From: CAZJRB01 sp964547995
GTDB lineage: Bacteria > Planctomycetota > Planctomycetia > Pirellulales > Thermoguttaceae
Length of the DNA stretch: 31,890 nt
Direction of reading: 5' to 3'
Assembly: GCA_964547995.1 (NCBI GenBank)
Contig: CAZJRB010000088.1
Span: 1-31,890, forward strand
Both the position numbers and the translations under genes were made by a program. This document shows positions 1 through 7,796 of the stretch, piece after piece; position 1 is the first letter of the stretch, and every line of letters begins with the position of its first letter. Below the pieces are notes generated by a model. The model had not been told where the DNA came from. It ran no database searches and was given only the letters and a program-made list of their open reading frames with translations.

Positions 1-48
1 GCTCGGATGGTCCTTTTTCAAATTCAATTAGCTTTTGGGGACATACCA

Positions 49-93
49 GGGGACAAGCTACTTTAATCTTCCGAAACAAAGTAGCCTGTCCCC
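49..93. repeat. Inverted repeat, REP/RAYT-like
   Basis: Arms GGGGACAAGCTACTTT (49-64) and AAAGTAGCCTGTCCCC (78-93) are complementary with one mismatch around a 13-nt loop. Short GGGGACAGG-type inverted repeats in planctomycetes often accompany REP-associated transposases; that link is from memory. A GGGGACAGG word recurs at 6818-6826. Confidence 0.55.
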
Positions 94-95
94 GT

Positions 96-428
96 TTGTT
101 CTTCGTTTGTTCTTTCGAGGCAGCCGCCGCCACGGCGGAACCCGCTGAGCCCTTGGCGGGGCTCGGCGAAAGGCCCCCCAGTCCCTTCGTTCCCACTTTC
201 AGGGCCGATCATCCGTTCATCTACATGATCCGCGACGTGCGATCCGGCTGCATTCTCTTCCTGGGCCGGATGACGGAGCCGGCCGCCGTGAAGCGCGCCG
301 ATTGGGAACGGAAAAGGGAACGGAAGACGGGCCAGGACCCTTTTGGACAACCTGAGGAACGGAAAACGCGGAAAACGGGCCAGGACCCTTTTGGGTATCC
401 TGAGGAACCGCTTGAGGAACCGGGCTAG
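96..428 (+). pseudogene. Serpin C-terminal remnant
   Basis: The frame reads F-EAAAATAEPAEP, then TFRADHPFIYMIRD and SGCILFLGRMTEP (nt 114-281). These match the reactive-centre-loop hinge and the C-terminal signature of serpins, which are suicide-type protease inhibitors. Only about 60 of the usual roughly 370 residues are recognisable. Upstream, the frame stays open to the window edge but runs through an inverted repeat (49-93) and no longer looks serpin-like. Downstream of the serpin end, the frame continues through charged repeat sequence to a stop at 426-428. I read it as a gene whose body was lost or replaced at the inverted repeat. An intact N-terminal part to the left of the window cannot be excluded. 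Confidence 0.6.
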
Positions 429-446
429 GATCCTTTTGGGCATTCC
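329..446 (+). repeat. Three degenerate direct repeats
   Basis: GGGCCAGGACCCTTTTGG occurs at 329-346 and 377-394, and a diverged copy GGGCTAGGATCCTTTTGG at 422-439. The spacings are 48 and 45 bp. CTGAGGAAC words follow the first two copies. The period is a multiple of three, so the remnant serpin frame stays open through it. Confidence 0.6.
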
Positions 447-576
447 GGGTAACGTTCCATTGCTATGTATTCGTCGTGGATCTTGCGCCGCCGCTCAATT
501 ACCCATTCCGGTCGGGCCGTCGGGCGGTTGCTTCTTGACGTTAATTCTGGTAGCATGGGCGTGGTGCATGAGGGCC

Positions 577-618
577 GAGTACGGAGTACTGAGTACCGAG
601 TACCGAGTACCGAGTACT
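577..618 (+). repeat. Six tandem GAGTACN heptamers
   Basis: Six consecutive 7-bp units GAGTAC(G/T/C) run from 577 to 618, ending 72 bp before the start of the first FGE-like gene. It is a simple-sequence tract; no function is visible. Confidence 0.8.
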
Positions 619-690
619 GAGGAACTGCCATCGCATGGGTGCCTGATTGAGGGTGACGATGGATTTGAGGCACCGATAAAGAGAAAAGCC

Positions 691-1938
691 ATGTTTGGGA
701 AGACTCTGATTCGATTGTCTGTCGTCGTGGCCGCACTTACGGCGATGGCGTTCGTTTCGGTCGCTCGGGCGGATACTTTCGGCGAGGGAGACAACGAGTT
801 TGACATCGACTTCGTGCCAATCACGGGGGATGCAAGCTCCGCCAATGGAACGAACATCTCCCGGCAGTCCGGCGGCGGTTGGGGCTACAGGACATTCACC
901 GACCCCGGCAACTATCGCATAGGCGTGTACGAAATCACGAATGACCAGTGGGACAAGTTCGAGGCCGGCTTGGGCGTTCCGGTGACGGGCAGGCCGTCGG
1001 ACGCGTATGGCGAACACACCCAATCCAAGGGCGCGAACGCCCCGGTCAGCAGAGTGAGTTGGTATGAGGCGGCACAGTTCGTCAACTGGCTGAACACGAG
1101 TACGGGGCATCACCCGGCGTACAAGTTCACCGGGACTCAGGGCCGTCTCAATTACATGCCCGGCACATGGAGCGCGGCCGAAGCCGCCGGCGGCACGAAT
1201 CTCTATCGCCATAAGGATGCTTTCTACTTTCTGCCGACCGACGACGAGTGGGTCAAGGCGGCCTACTGGAACGGCACGACGTTGCAGATGTACCCGACGA
1301 AGGACAACAGTGTTCCTTTCGAATGGACACGTATTGGCGGCGTCAACGCGGACGACCAAGCGGGCGGCTGGAACATCTCCAACGCATATCCGAGCAATAG
1401 CTCGGCCGACGATCGAGCTTGGGATGTCACCGCAGGTTACTGCCCGGAGGAGCTCAACGGCACCTACGACATGATGGGCAACCTCTGGGAATGGATGGAG
1501 GATCCGTGGGACTACCCGAACTACGGAGCCGGCTCAGAGCGTGCCCTGCGTGGCAGCGGGTTTAGCAGCATCGCCTTCAACGGGTCTCTGACGTACCGCC
1601 GCTACGACGAGGCGTTCCGCGAACTCGGGAACACTACGTTTCGAGTCGCGAGTATCTCTGAGCCCGGTGAGGATCGGGAGGAGGATGAGGGACGCCATGA
1701 GCGGCATGAGCGTCATGAGGAAGATGAAGAGGCCAAGGGCGCATTTTTCGGCGGTTTTGCCTGCGCAACCGCGATCGGGCTTCTCTGCGCCGTCTGGATT
1801 GCGATCGGTGTGTGGGTCTATTGCGATGCCGTCGCGCGGGACATGGAAGATCCCGTCCTGTGGTTGATCCTGCTGCTGCTTTCGGGGTTGATCGGGCTGG
1901 TCATCTACCTGATCGTCCGCTCTCCGAAGGAGGAATAG
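691..1938 (+). CDS. Secreted FGE-like protein with C-terminal membrane anchor
   Basis: The 415-residue product starts at ATG 691, which gives a clean signal peptide (MFGKTLIRLS..., cleavage near A-R-A, residue 27); the longer open frame upstream lacks coding character. Residues about 30-325 form a formylglycine-generating-enzyme/sulfatase-modifying (FGE, C-type-lectin-like) domain, shown by YRIGVYEITNDQW, PVSRVSWYEAAQFVNWLN, FYFLPTDDEWVKAAYW and GTYDMMGNLWEWMED. The catalytic cysteine pair of true FGE is absent: the C-terminal block reads YRRYDEAFRELGNTTFRVAS. It is probably a structural or binding member. A charged His/Glu-rich linker (RHERHERHEE) leads to two membrane helices (about 351-373 and 386-408) and ends in RSPKEE. 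The next gene begins 4 bp after the stop, so the two likely form one transcript. Confidence 0.85.
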   Translation: MFGKTLIRLSVVVAALTAMAFVSVARADTFGEGDNEFDIDFVPITGDASSANGTNISRQSGGGWGYRTFTDPGNYRIGVYEITNDQWDKFEAGLGVPVTGRPSDAYGEHTQSKGANAPVSRVSWYEAAQFVNWLNTSTGHHPAYKFTGTQGRLNYMPGTWSAAEAAGGTNLYRHKDAFYFLPTDDEWVKAAYWNGTTLQMYPTKDNSVPFEWTRIGGVNADDQAGGWNISNAYPSNSSADDRAWDVTAGYCPEELNGTYDMMGNLWEWMEDPWDYPNYGAGSERALRGSGFSSIAFNGSLTYRRYDEAFRELGNTTFRVASISEPGEDREEDEGRHERHERHEEDEEAKGAFFGGFACATAIGLLCAVWIAIGVWVYCDAVARDMEDPVLWLILLLLSGLIGLVIYLIVRSPKEE

Positions 1939-1941
1939 CCC
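1729..1941 (+). repeat. Duplicated 213-bp tail module, copy 1
   Basis: This segment encodes EAKGAFFGGFACATAIG... to RSPKEE, the stop and the CCC after it. It matches 4757-4969 at the same length with scattered substitutions. The high DNA identity suggests recent duplication or gene conversion. Confidence 0.85.
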
Positions 1942-1942
1942 C

Positions 1943-4900
1943 ATGCCCCACAGACTCGTCCCGTTGATCCTGGCGACGGTTCTGCTGGTCTGCGCGAACG
2001 ATTGTGCCTCAGCAGCCCAGGAGAACGAACCCACGTATAACAGAAAAACCCTTAGCAGATGGATAGAGTTGGCGACCGACAAAGACTTCGGGTTGCGAAA
2101 GGACGCTATCCAAGGCTTAGGGAAGATCGGTGTGCCAGCCGTCCCAGCGCTGACGGGATTGCTCACGGACGAGGATCGCCAGATTCAGCAGGCGGCTGCT
2201 TACGCGCTGGGTCAGATCGGCCCCGGGGCCAAGGCGGCCGTCCCTACTCTTGCGGAATTGCTCAAGGATGACAAGTTTCGATGGACCGCTATTGCGACCC
2301 TGGCGAAGATCGGTCCTGAGGCGAAGGCCGCCGTGCCTGCCCTTGCGGAACTGCTCACGGATCGCCAAGTTGGAACATTGGCTGCTTCGGCTCTGGGGGA
2401 TATCGGTCCTGGGGCGAAGGCGGCGATACCGGCTCTGACCGGCTTGCTCAAGGACCCGAATGCGAAAGTTCGAAGGACCGCTGCCACGTCGCTGGGGCGG
2501 ATCGGCCCTGAGGCCAAAGCCGCCGTTCCTGCTCTTGTGGAACTGCTTAAGGACGAGGATAGGGAAGTTCGGAGGTTCGCTGCTATGGCTCTGCGGGATA
2601 TCGGTCCTGGGGCCAAGGCCGCCGTCCCTGAACTCACGGAACTGCTCAACGACGAGGATCGCACCGTTCGGTGGTCCGCTGCTTCGGCCCTGGGGGAGAT
2701 GGGCCCCGAGGCCAAGATGGCCATCCCAGCGCTGACCGGCTTGCTCAAGGACGACCACCTCATGGTCGCTGGTGAGGCGCTGGGAAAGATCGGCCCCGAG
2801 GCGAAAGCCGCCATCCCGCTGCTGGCGGAATTGCTCAAAGACACGGATCGAAGCACTCAGGCGAGAGCTGCCAAAGCCCTGAAGGGGATTGGTCCCGCAG
2901 CAGCCCCGGCGCTGATGGAATTGCTCGATCACAAGGAGGCGCGGGTTCGGCAGGCCGCTGCTGCGACACTGGGCAAAATCAATCCCGAGGCCAAGACAGC
3001 CGTCTCTGCGCTGGCCGACTCGCTCAAGGACAAGGAACCGCAGGTCCGGTTCGACGCTGCTTCGGCCCTGGGAAGGATGGGTCCTAAGGCCAGCGCAGCC
3101 GTCCCCGCGCTGACGGAAGTTCTCAAGGACAAGGATCTGTGGGTTCGGCGGGCCGCTGCTAGGGGCCTGGGGTACATCGGCCCCGAGTCCAAGCCAGCCA
3201 TTCCCGCACTGACGGAGTTGCTCAAGCACGAGAATTGGCTCGTTCGGGACAACGCTGCTTTGGCCTTGGGGAGGATCGGTCGTGAGCCCGAGACAGTCGT
3301 CCCTGCATTGGTGGGATTGCTCGCGGACAAAAAACCGCGGGTTCAAAAGACCGCTATTGAGGCGCTGGGGCGGATCGGTTGCAGAGCCAAGGCAGCCGCT
3401 CCCGCCCTGAGGGAATTGCTCAAGGACAAAGATTCGTGGGTTCGGCTGAACGCCGCTACGAACCTGTGGAAGATTCGTCCCGAGCCCAGGGTAATTTCTG
3501 TCATCACCGAATTGTTTAAGGACAAGAATCCGAGGGTTCGGCTGAAGGCTGCGGAGACACTGCGGACAATCAATCCTGAGGCCAAGGCACCCATCTCTGT
3601 CGTCACCGAATTGCTCGAGCACCCGGATAAATATGTCCGCAGAGCAGCAACCGAAGCCTTGGAGAGAATCGGCAAGGATGAAGAAGTACGGATCGCCACG
3701 GCAAAATCTCCAGGGAACCAAGTCCATGAGGGACACCATGAGCGTCGTGCCGTGGACATCGAGACCGTGCCGGTCGGCAACGTCGGCAACTCGCCTGACG
3801 CCCGCTACGACTTCGGCCTTGGCTCAGTCGGCTACGCTTACAGGATCGGCAAGTACGAGGTGACGGCCCGCCAGTACACCGAGTTCCTCAACGCCGTGGC
3901 GGCCTGCGATACGTACGGCTTGTTCAGCATATCCATGCCGGTGTCGCCGCTGGGCTGCAAAATCCAGCGGAGCGGCTCGCCGGGCAGCTACACCTACAGC
4001 GTGGCGGACGACTGGGCGAACCGACCGGTGAATTACGTCTCCTGGGATGATGCCGCTCGCTTCGTCAACTGGCTGCACAACGGCCAGCCGGCTGGTGTGC
4101 AGGATAGTACCACCACCGAGGACGGGGTATATGATCTCTCAGCTACGCAGAACTGCTATGGACCCGACGGGAAGCCGCCCGCTTATCGCAGCAAAGATTG
4201 GGACGCTCTGAACGCCGCCCTGATGGATGTCGCCCGCAAAGAAGGCTGGAAATGGGCGATTCCGACGGAGGACGAGTGGTACAAGGCGGCCTACCACAAG
4301 AACGATGGCGTGACGGGCAACTACTTCGACTATCCGACCGGCAGCGACGACAGGCCGAGCAATGACCTGATCGATCCCGACCCCGGCAACAACGCAACGT
4401 ACAGAATCAGGTCCGACGACACGATCGGCCCCCCATACTATCGCACTGAGGTCGGCGCCCACGAGAACTCCGGGAGCCCCTACGGCACATTCGACCAGGG
4501 TGGCAACGTCGCGGAGTGGACCGAGGCAATCGTTTTTGACACGGATCGTCGCTTGCGGGGCGGAGTGTTCAACTCCGGCGGCGGCGCCCTGCGCGCGTCG
4601 TACAACTGCTACGATCTCCTCCCGGCAATCCACGATGCCGTTGTCGGGTTCCGAGTCGTGAGCATCTCCGAGCCTAGCGACGATTGGGAGGAGGATGAAC
4701 GGCGCCTTGAACGCCATGAGCGTTATAAGCATTATGAACGCCATGAGGAAGAGGATGAGGCCAAGGGCGCATTCCTCTGCGGTTTTGCCTGCGCAACCGT
4801 GATCTGGCTTCTCTGCGCCGTCTGGATTGCGATCTGTGTGTGGATCTATCGCGATGCCGTCGCGCGGGAAATGGAAGATCCCGTCCTGTGGTTGATCCTT

Positions 4901-4966
4901 TTGCTGCTTTCGGGGTTGATCGGACTGGTCATCTACCTGATTGTCCGTTCTCCGAAGGAGGAATAG
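1943..4966 (+). CDS. Secreted HEAT-repeat / FGE-like fusion protein with C-terminal anchor
   Basis: The 1007-residue product starts at ATG 1943, preceded by AGGAGG at 1928-1933 inside the end of the upstream gene. Residues 1-24 look like a signal peptide. About 15 HEAT repeats of roughly 39 residues fill residues 30-590 (consensus IGPEAKAAVPALTELLKD...VRRAAA.ALG); they would make a binding superhelix. An FGE-like domain follows at about 604-911 (YRIGKYEVTARQYTEFLN, WAIPTEDEWYKAAYHK, GTFDQGGNVAEWTEA, VGFRVVSISEP), again without the paired catalytic cysteines. A His/Glu-rich linker and two membrane helices (about 944-966 and 979-1001) form a tail almost identical to that of the preceding gene. 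The product is probably anchored with its large domains outside the cytoplasm; the ligand is unknown. Confidence 0.87.
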   Translation: MPHRLVPLILATVLLVCANDCASAAQENEPTYNRKTLSRWIELATDKDFGLRKDAIQGLGKIGVPAVPALTGLLTDEDRQIQQAAAYALGQIGPGAKAAVPTLAELLKDDKFRWTAIATLAKIGPEAKAAVPALAELLTDRQVGTLAASALGDIGPGAKAAIPALTGLLKDPNAKVRRTAATSLGRIGPEAKAAVPALVELLKDEDREVRRFAAMALRDIGPGAKAAVPELTELLNDEDRTVRWSAASALGEMGPEAKMAIPALTGLLKDDHLMVAGEALGKIGPEAKAAIPLLAELLKDTDRSTQARAAKALKGIGPAAAPALMELLDHKEARVRQAAAATLGKINPEAKTAVSALADSLKDKEPQVRFDAASALGRMGPKASAAVPALTEVLKDKDLWVRRAAARGLGYIGPESKPAIPALTELLKHENWLVRDNAALALGRIGREPETVVPALVGLLADKKPRVQKTAIEALGRIGCRAKAAAPALRELLKDKDSWVRLNAATNLWKIRPEPRVISVITELFKDKNPRVRLKAAETLRTINPEAKAPISVVTELLEHPDKYVRRAATEALERIGKDEEVRIATAKSPGNQVHEGHHERRAVDIETVPVGNVGNSPDARYDFGLGSVGYAYRIGKYEVTARQYTEFLNAVAACDTYGLFSISMPVSPLGCKIQRSGSPGSYTYSVADDWANRPVNYVSWDDAARFVNWLHNGQPAGVQDSTTTEDGVYDLSATQNCYGPDGKPPAYRSKDWDALNAALMDVARKEGWKWAIPTEDEWYKAAYHKNDGVTGNYFDYPTGSDDRPSNDLIDPDPGNNATYRIRSDDTIGPPYYRTEVGAHENSGSPYGTFDQGGNVAEWTEAIVFDTDRRLRGGVFNSGGGALRASYNCYDLLPAIHDAVVGFRVVSISEPSDDWEEDERRLERHERYKHYERHEEEDEAKGAFLCGFACATVIWLLCAVWIAICVWIYRDAVAREMEDPVLWLILLLLSGLIGLVIYLIVRSPKEE

Positions 4967-4969
4967 CCC
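4757..4969 (+). repeat. Duplicated 213-bp tail module, copy 2
   Basis: Second copy of the membrane-tail module, at the end of the HEAT/FGE-like gene. It has the same length and the same GGAGGAATAGCCC ending as 1729-1941. Substitutions are mostly synonymous or conservative; the visible replacements are in the first helix (for example FFGG to FLCG and AIG to VIW). Confidence 0.85.
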
Positions 4970-4993
4970 GGACCGCAGAGAACCGGGCCATCC

Positions 4994-5022
4994 TTGCACT
5001 TCACAACGGCGAGTGTTAGAAT
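4994..5022 (+). promoter_or_regulatory. Sigma-70-type promoter
   Basis: TTGCAC at 4994-4999 and TAGAAT at 5017-5022 are separated by 17 bp. They lie 49 bp before ATG 5071 and after the end of the FGE-like pair, so the next gene probably has its own transcript. Confidence 0.6.
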
Positions 5023-5070
5023 CGCGGCCTCGGGGCTGCTCTCTCTTGATTCCTGCCATGGAGGCGTGTG

Positions 5071-6075
5071 ATGTGCAAACACAACCGGCTGACGGTGATC
5101 GGCTGTTTTCTGCTGGCTAGTCTCTCCTTGCAGGCCGCGGCGCCGGCGGCGGAGTCCCGGGCGGCGAAGATGCCGAAGATCACCCGGCCGGTGATGTTCA
5201 ACACGCCCGAGGCCGACGCCGTTCTCGCGGCCCTGGAGGTCTTTCCGCCGGACAACCCGTGGAACCGGGTTGTTTCGGATTGGCCGCTGCACCCGAACTC
5301 GGATGCGATGATCGCGTCGGTCGGCCGCGACAAGCCGTTGCGCTACAACCCCGACATGGCGTTCGTGCTGGTGCCGCCGGATCAGCGGCGGGTGCCGGTG
5401 AAGATTACCGCGTATCCGGGCGAGTCGGACAAGGGCCCCTACCCCGTGCCCGGCAACATGCCGATCGAGGGCTGGCCGGGCCACAGTCCGAAGTTGTCGC
5501 TCGACGACCTGCAGCGTGACAAGCTGAACCGGGGCGGCGACCGCCACGGCATCATCGTCGATCCGGTCAACCGGATGCTCTACGAGTTTTTCGCCACGAA
5601 GAAGACGGACGCCGGCTGGCAGGCGGCCCAGGCTTCGGTCTTCGACCTGAAGACGAACAAGCTCCGGCCCGACGGATGGACCTCGGCCGACGCCGCCGGG
5701 CTGCCGATCTTTCCGGCGGTCGTCCGCTACGACGAGCTGAAACGCGGCGCGGTCGAGCACGCGATGCGGGTCACGGTCCGCAAGACCCGCCGCGCGTACG
5801 TCGCCCCGGCCACCCACTTTGCCAGCCGCCACACGAACAAGGACTATCCGCGGATGGGCGAGCGGCTGCGGCTCAAAAAGAGCTTCGACACGTCCCGTTT
5901 CTCGCCCGAGGTTCGAACGATCCTCGAGGGCCTCAAGAAATACGGCATGTTCGTGGCCGACAACGGGATCGAATGGGCGATCTCCGTCGCCCCCGATCCG
6001 CGAATCCCCAACCTCCACGAGGAACTCCGCCGCGTCAAGGGCTCGGCGTTCGAGGTGGTCGTGGCGCCGAAGTAG
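5071..6075 (+). CDS. Secreted protein of unknown function
   Basis: The 334-residue product starts at ATG 5071, with GGAGG at 5060-5064. A GTG directly before it is possible but less likely. The N-terminus is a signal peptide (about residues 1-27, ending A-A-P-A-A-E). The mature part contains VFPPDNPWNRVVSDWPLHPN, a pattern I associate with uncharacterised secreted proteins of environmental bacteria, then HGIIVDPVNRMLYEFFAT and THFASRHTNKDYPRMGERLR. It has no membrane helix beyond the signal and no catalytic motif I can name. It has a promoter of its own and is followed by a convergent gene, so it is probably monocistronic. Confidence 0.8.
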   Translation: MCKHNRLTVIGCFLLASLSLQAAAPAAESRAAKMPKITRPVMFNTPEADAVLAALEVFPPDNPWNRVVSDWPLHPNSDAMIASVGRDKPLRYNPDMAFVLVPPDQRRVPVKITAYPGESDKGPYPVPGNMPIEGWPGHSPKLSLDDLQRDKLNRGGDRHGIIVDPVNRMLYEFFATKKTDAGWQAAQASVFDLKTNKLRPDGWTSADAAGLPIFPAVVRYDELKRGAVEHAMRVTVRKTRRAYVAPATHFASRHTNKDYPRMGERLRLKKSFDTSRFSPEVRTILEGLKKYGMFVADNGIEWAISVAPDPRIPNLHEELRRVKGSAFEVVVAPK

Positions 6076-6112
6076 CGTGCTTGGCTTTCGCGAGCCGCCT
6101 ATTCCGAACGCT

Positions 6113-6694
6113 TTAGCGGACCAAGAACGTCGCCCAATTCACTCCGTCGGCTCCCAGCCGGACTGTCGTTATCCCTACCGTAAACAGGGTAACGATGAGC
6201 ACGTTAAGAAATGCGACAACGGTTGAAAGAACGCACCATTTCGTGCCGGACTGTAACGGATCACCTTGGCGTGCGAGCAAAACCCATATCACGGGAATCG
6301 TGGACACCCAAGGCAGGACAATGCCCACGAGCAGAATGTTGTATGGGCAGAAAAAGTACTGCGGATCGTCGGGGCCGCAAATCGGGACTTCAGACCACCA
6401 TCTAACGATTCCGATCACGGTGTCCAGCAAGATCAGATTCCACGCAAAGGCGACCAGACAATAGGCGGAATTCCGGTTTCGCACGCGTGCGGCGTGCCAA
6501 GAGAAGGGAAAAATCAGTAGGGCCGCATAGCTCATCAGGCCGTTGGGCGCAATCACCCGCCAAAATTCACCACCCGCGTAATGCAGCAGGCCGAAGAACA
6601 GTGCAACCGCTGTTGTAACAACCAACATCGTGCGGATCGTAAACTGAAATTGTCGTGGCGCCGCAACAGCCCTCTTGTCACGACCTGGGGCCAT
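6113..6694 (-). CDS. Multi-pass membrane protein of planctomycete type
   Basis: The 193-residue product has about five hydrophobic helices: TMLVVTTAVALFFGLL, LMSYAALLIFPFSW, YCLVAFAWNLILLDTVIG, ILLVGIVLPWVSTIPVIWVLL and CVLSTVVAFLNVLIVTLF. It opens with R-Q-F-Q-F-T-I-R-T-M before the first helix, the box frequent in planctomycete inner-membrane proteins of unknown function. The start at 6694 is supported by GGAGGG 7 nt upstream on the minus strand. It is convergent with the upstream secreted-protein gene. Confidence 0.75.
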   Translation of the reverse strand: MAPGRDKRAVAAPRQFQFTIRTMLVVTTAVALFFGLLHYAGGEFWRVIAPNGLMSYAALLIFPFSWHAARVRNRNSAYCLVAFAWNLILLDTVIGIVRWWSEVPICGPDDPQYFFCPYNILLVGIVLPWVSTIPVIWVLLARQGDPLQSGTKWCVLSTVVAFLNVLIVTLFTVGITTVRLGADGVNWATFLVR

Positions 6695-6847
6695 GGTGGA
6701 ACCCTCCGGGAATGGTTGTTAGGCACGATCAAAAAGCGGGCCTAACACATCGCGGTTACACCTGTAAGAATCGTCGGCGAATGGGCAAATTATTGCAACG
6801 CCTGCCCACGGCGAGCGGGGACAGGGTTCTTGTGAAACCAATGACGG

Positions 6848-7093
6848 TCAGGTGATAGCGGCGTTCTTGGCGTTCTGAATGGTGATTGTCGGATCGGCAT
6901 TCGGTTCGGGGACGGCCAGACCTTGCTTCTCAAGAAGCTCAACATGCTCTCTCATTCCCCATTTGGCCTTGTAGAGGCAGTCCTCGACGGAATGGCCAAT
7001 GCCCGAGAACCCCTCGAGGTCGGGCGAGTAGAACCCGAAGTAATCCGGTTCTTCAGTCGCTTCGATAACCAAAGAGTATGACAGTTCGATCAT
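6848..7093 (-). CDS. hicB: HicB-family antitoxin
   Basis: The 81-residue product has the partial RNase-H-like HicB fold pattern: SLVIEATEEPDYFGFYSPDL, then EGFSGIGHSVEDCLYKAKWG and MREHVELLEKQGLAVPEP. HicB neutralises the HicA mRNA interferase and usually represses the operon. This one is short, with no room for a C-terminal DNA-binding domain, so autoregulation may depend on the complex. GAGGTGA precedes the ATG. It lies 18 bp downstream of hicA. Confidence 0.85.
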   Translation of the reverse strand: MIELSYSLVIEATEEPDYFGFYSPDLEGFSGIGHSVEDCLYKAKWGMREHVELLEKQGLAVPEPNADPTITIQNAKNAAIT

Positions 7094-7111
7094 TTCGTCA
7101 CCTCACGCAGG

Positions 7112-7297
7112 CTATTTCAAGCCCGCCGCCTTGAGAATGCTGTGGCACGTTCCCGTGGGTACTTCCCTCGAGCCGTGAAAGTCGATTCGGATGAGCGTCG
7201 GCCAGCCTTCCTTTCCGTAGTACCGGACGGAGCCTTTCTCTTTCACAATCCCGAATCCATTCTTTTCGAGAAGCCGCACAAGTTCGCTGAATTTCAT
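7112..7297 (-). CDS. hicA: HicA-family toxin
   Basis: The 61-residue product matches the HicA double-stranded-RNA-binding-like fold: MKFSELVRLLEKNGFGIVKE, then KGSVRYYGKEGWPTLIRIDF and HGSREVPTGTCHSILKAAGL. HicA cleaves mRNA. The catalytic His of the first strand in typical HicA (G-S-H or G-S-N-H) is Val here (G-S-V-R-Y-Y). The His in D-F-H-G and the ending are conserved. It may be a variant subfamily or inactive. It is the first gene of the hicA-hicB pair. Confidence 0.83.
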   Translation of the reverse strand: MKFSELVRLLEKNGFGIVKEKGSVRYYGKEGWPTLIRIDFHGSREVPTGTCHSILKAAGLK

Positions 7298-7443
7298 CGG
7301 TCCCTCGACGCCTCAAGAATACCCGGCAGAACAGGATTCTGCTGTTTCTAATAATACCCCCAATATGGTCATTCTGCAACACAGGACGCCAGCCTGCCAC
7401 ATACCGCCCAAGTAGCGAGCCGACATGCCCGGGCAACCGTCAC

Positions 7444-7519
7444 GGATTTCAGGAACTCGCAGATCCCCTGCTCGGCGGCGAGGATTTCAGGAACTCGCAG
7501 ATCCCCTGCTCGGCGGCGA
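7444..7519 (-). repeat. 38-bp perfect tandem duplication
   Basis: The 38-bp unit at 7444-7481 is repeated exactly at 7482-7519; a third copy begins and breaks off after the GGATTTC at 7520. Because 38 is not a multiple of three, it shifts any frame crossing it. Confidence 0.9.
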
Positions 7520-7796
7520 GGATTTCCTCGGCCGAAAGCCGAAAGCCGCGTTTCAGCCTGCCGTCTTGCCATGCGAACTCCCGCCAGAGGATCAACACGC
7601 CGACTCCCTGGCTGGCGAACTGTGACCGTCGCAGAAGCTCGGCCCCATAGGCTGCCAGTGATATCCGCTCTTGCAGCTCAGGAGCAGACAGCGCGCGCTC
7701 GACGGCGGCATTCGGCTCCGAAATCTCCCATTCCGACGCGAGACCCGAGAGATAGATCCTCGCGCCGCGGCCGGACCTTCGCTTCCCTCGGCCGTT
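7449..7796 (-). pseudogene. Start-less protein-like frame, probably frameshifted gene end
   Basis: A 116-codon open frame reads ARIYLSGLASEWEISEPNAA, VERALSAPELQERISLAAYG, AELLRRSQFASQGVGVLILW and FRLSAEEILAAEQGICEFLK. It has a protein-like composition, but no ATG, GTG or TTG start in its first part. It overlaps the end of the DUF2007-type gene in another frame. One frameshift near 7780 would join the two, and the 38-bp duplication then breaks the frame again near its 3' end. I do not recognise the family. Confidence 0.35.

Noticed and set aside
541..1359. Minus-strand frame of 272 codons
   Set aside because: It is antisense to the first FGE-like gene, which has clear domain motifs and a signal peptide.
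2117..3739. Long open frame (540 codons) on the minus strand
   Set aside because: It is antisense to the HEAT-repeat region; the repeats keep stop codons out of the opposite strand, and the product has no protein-like domains.
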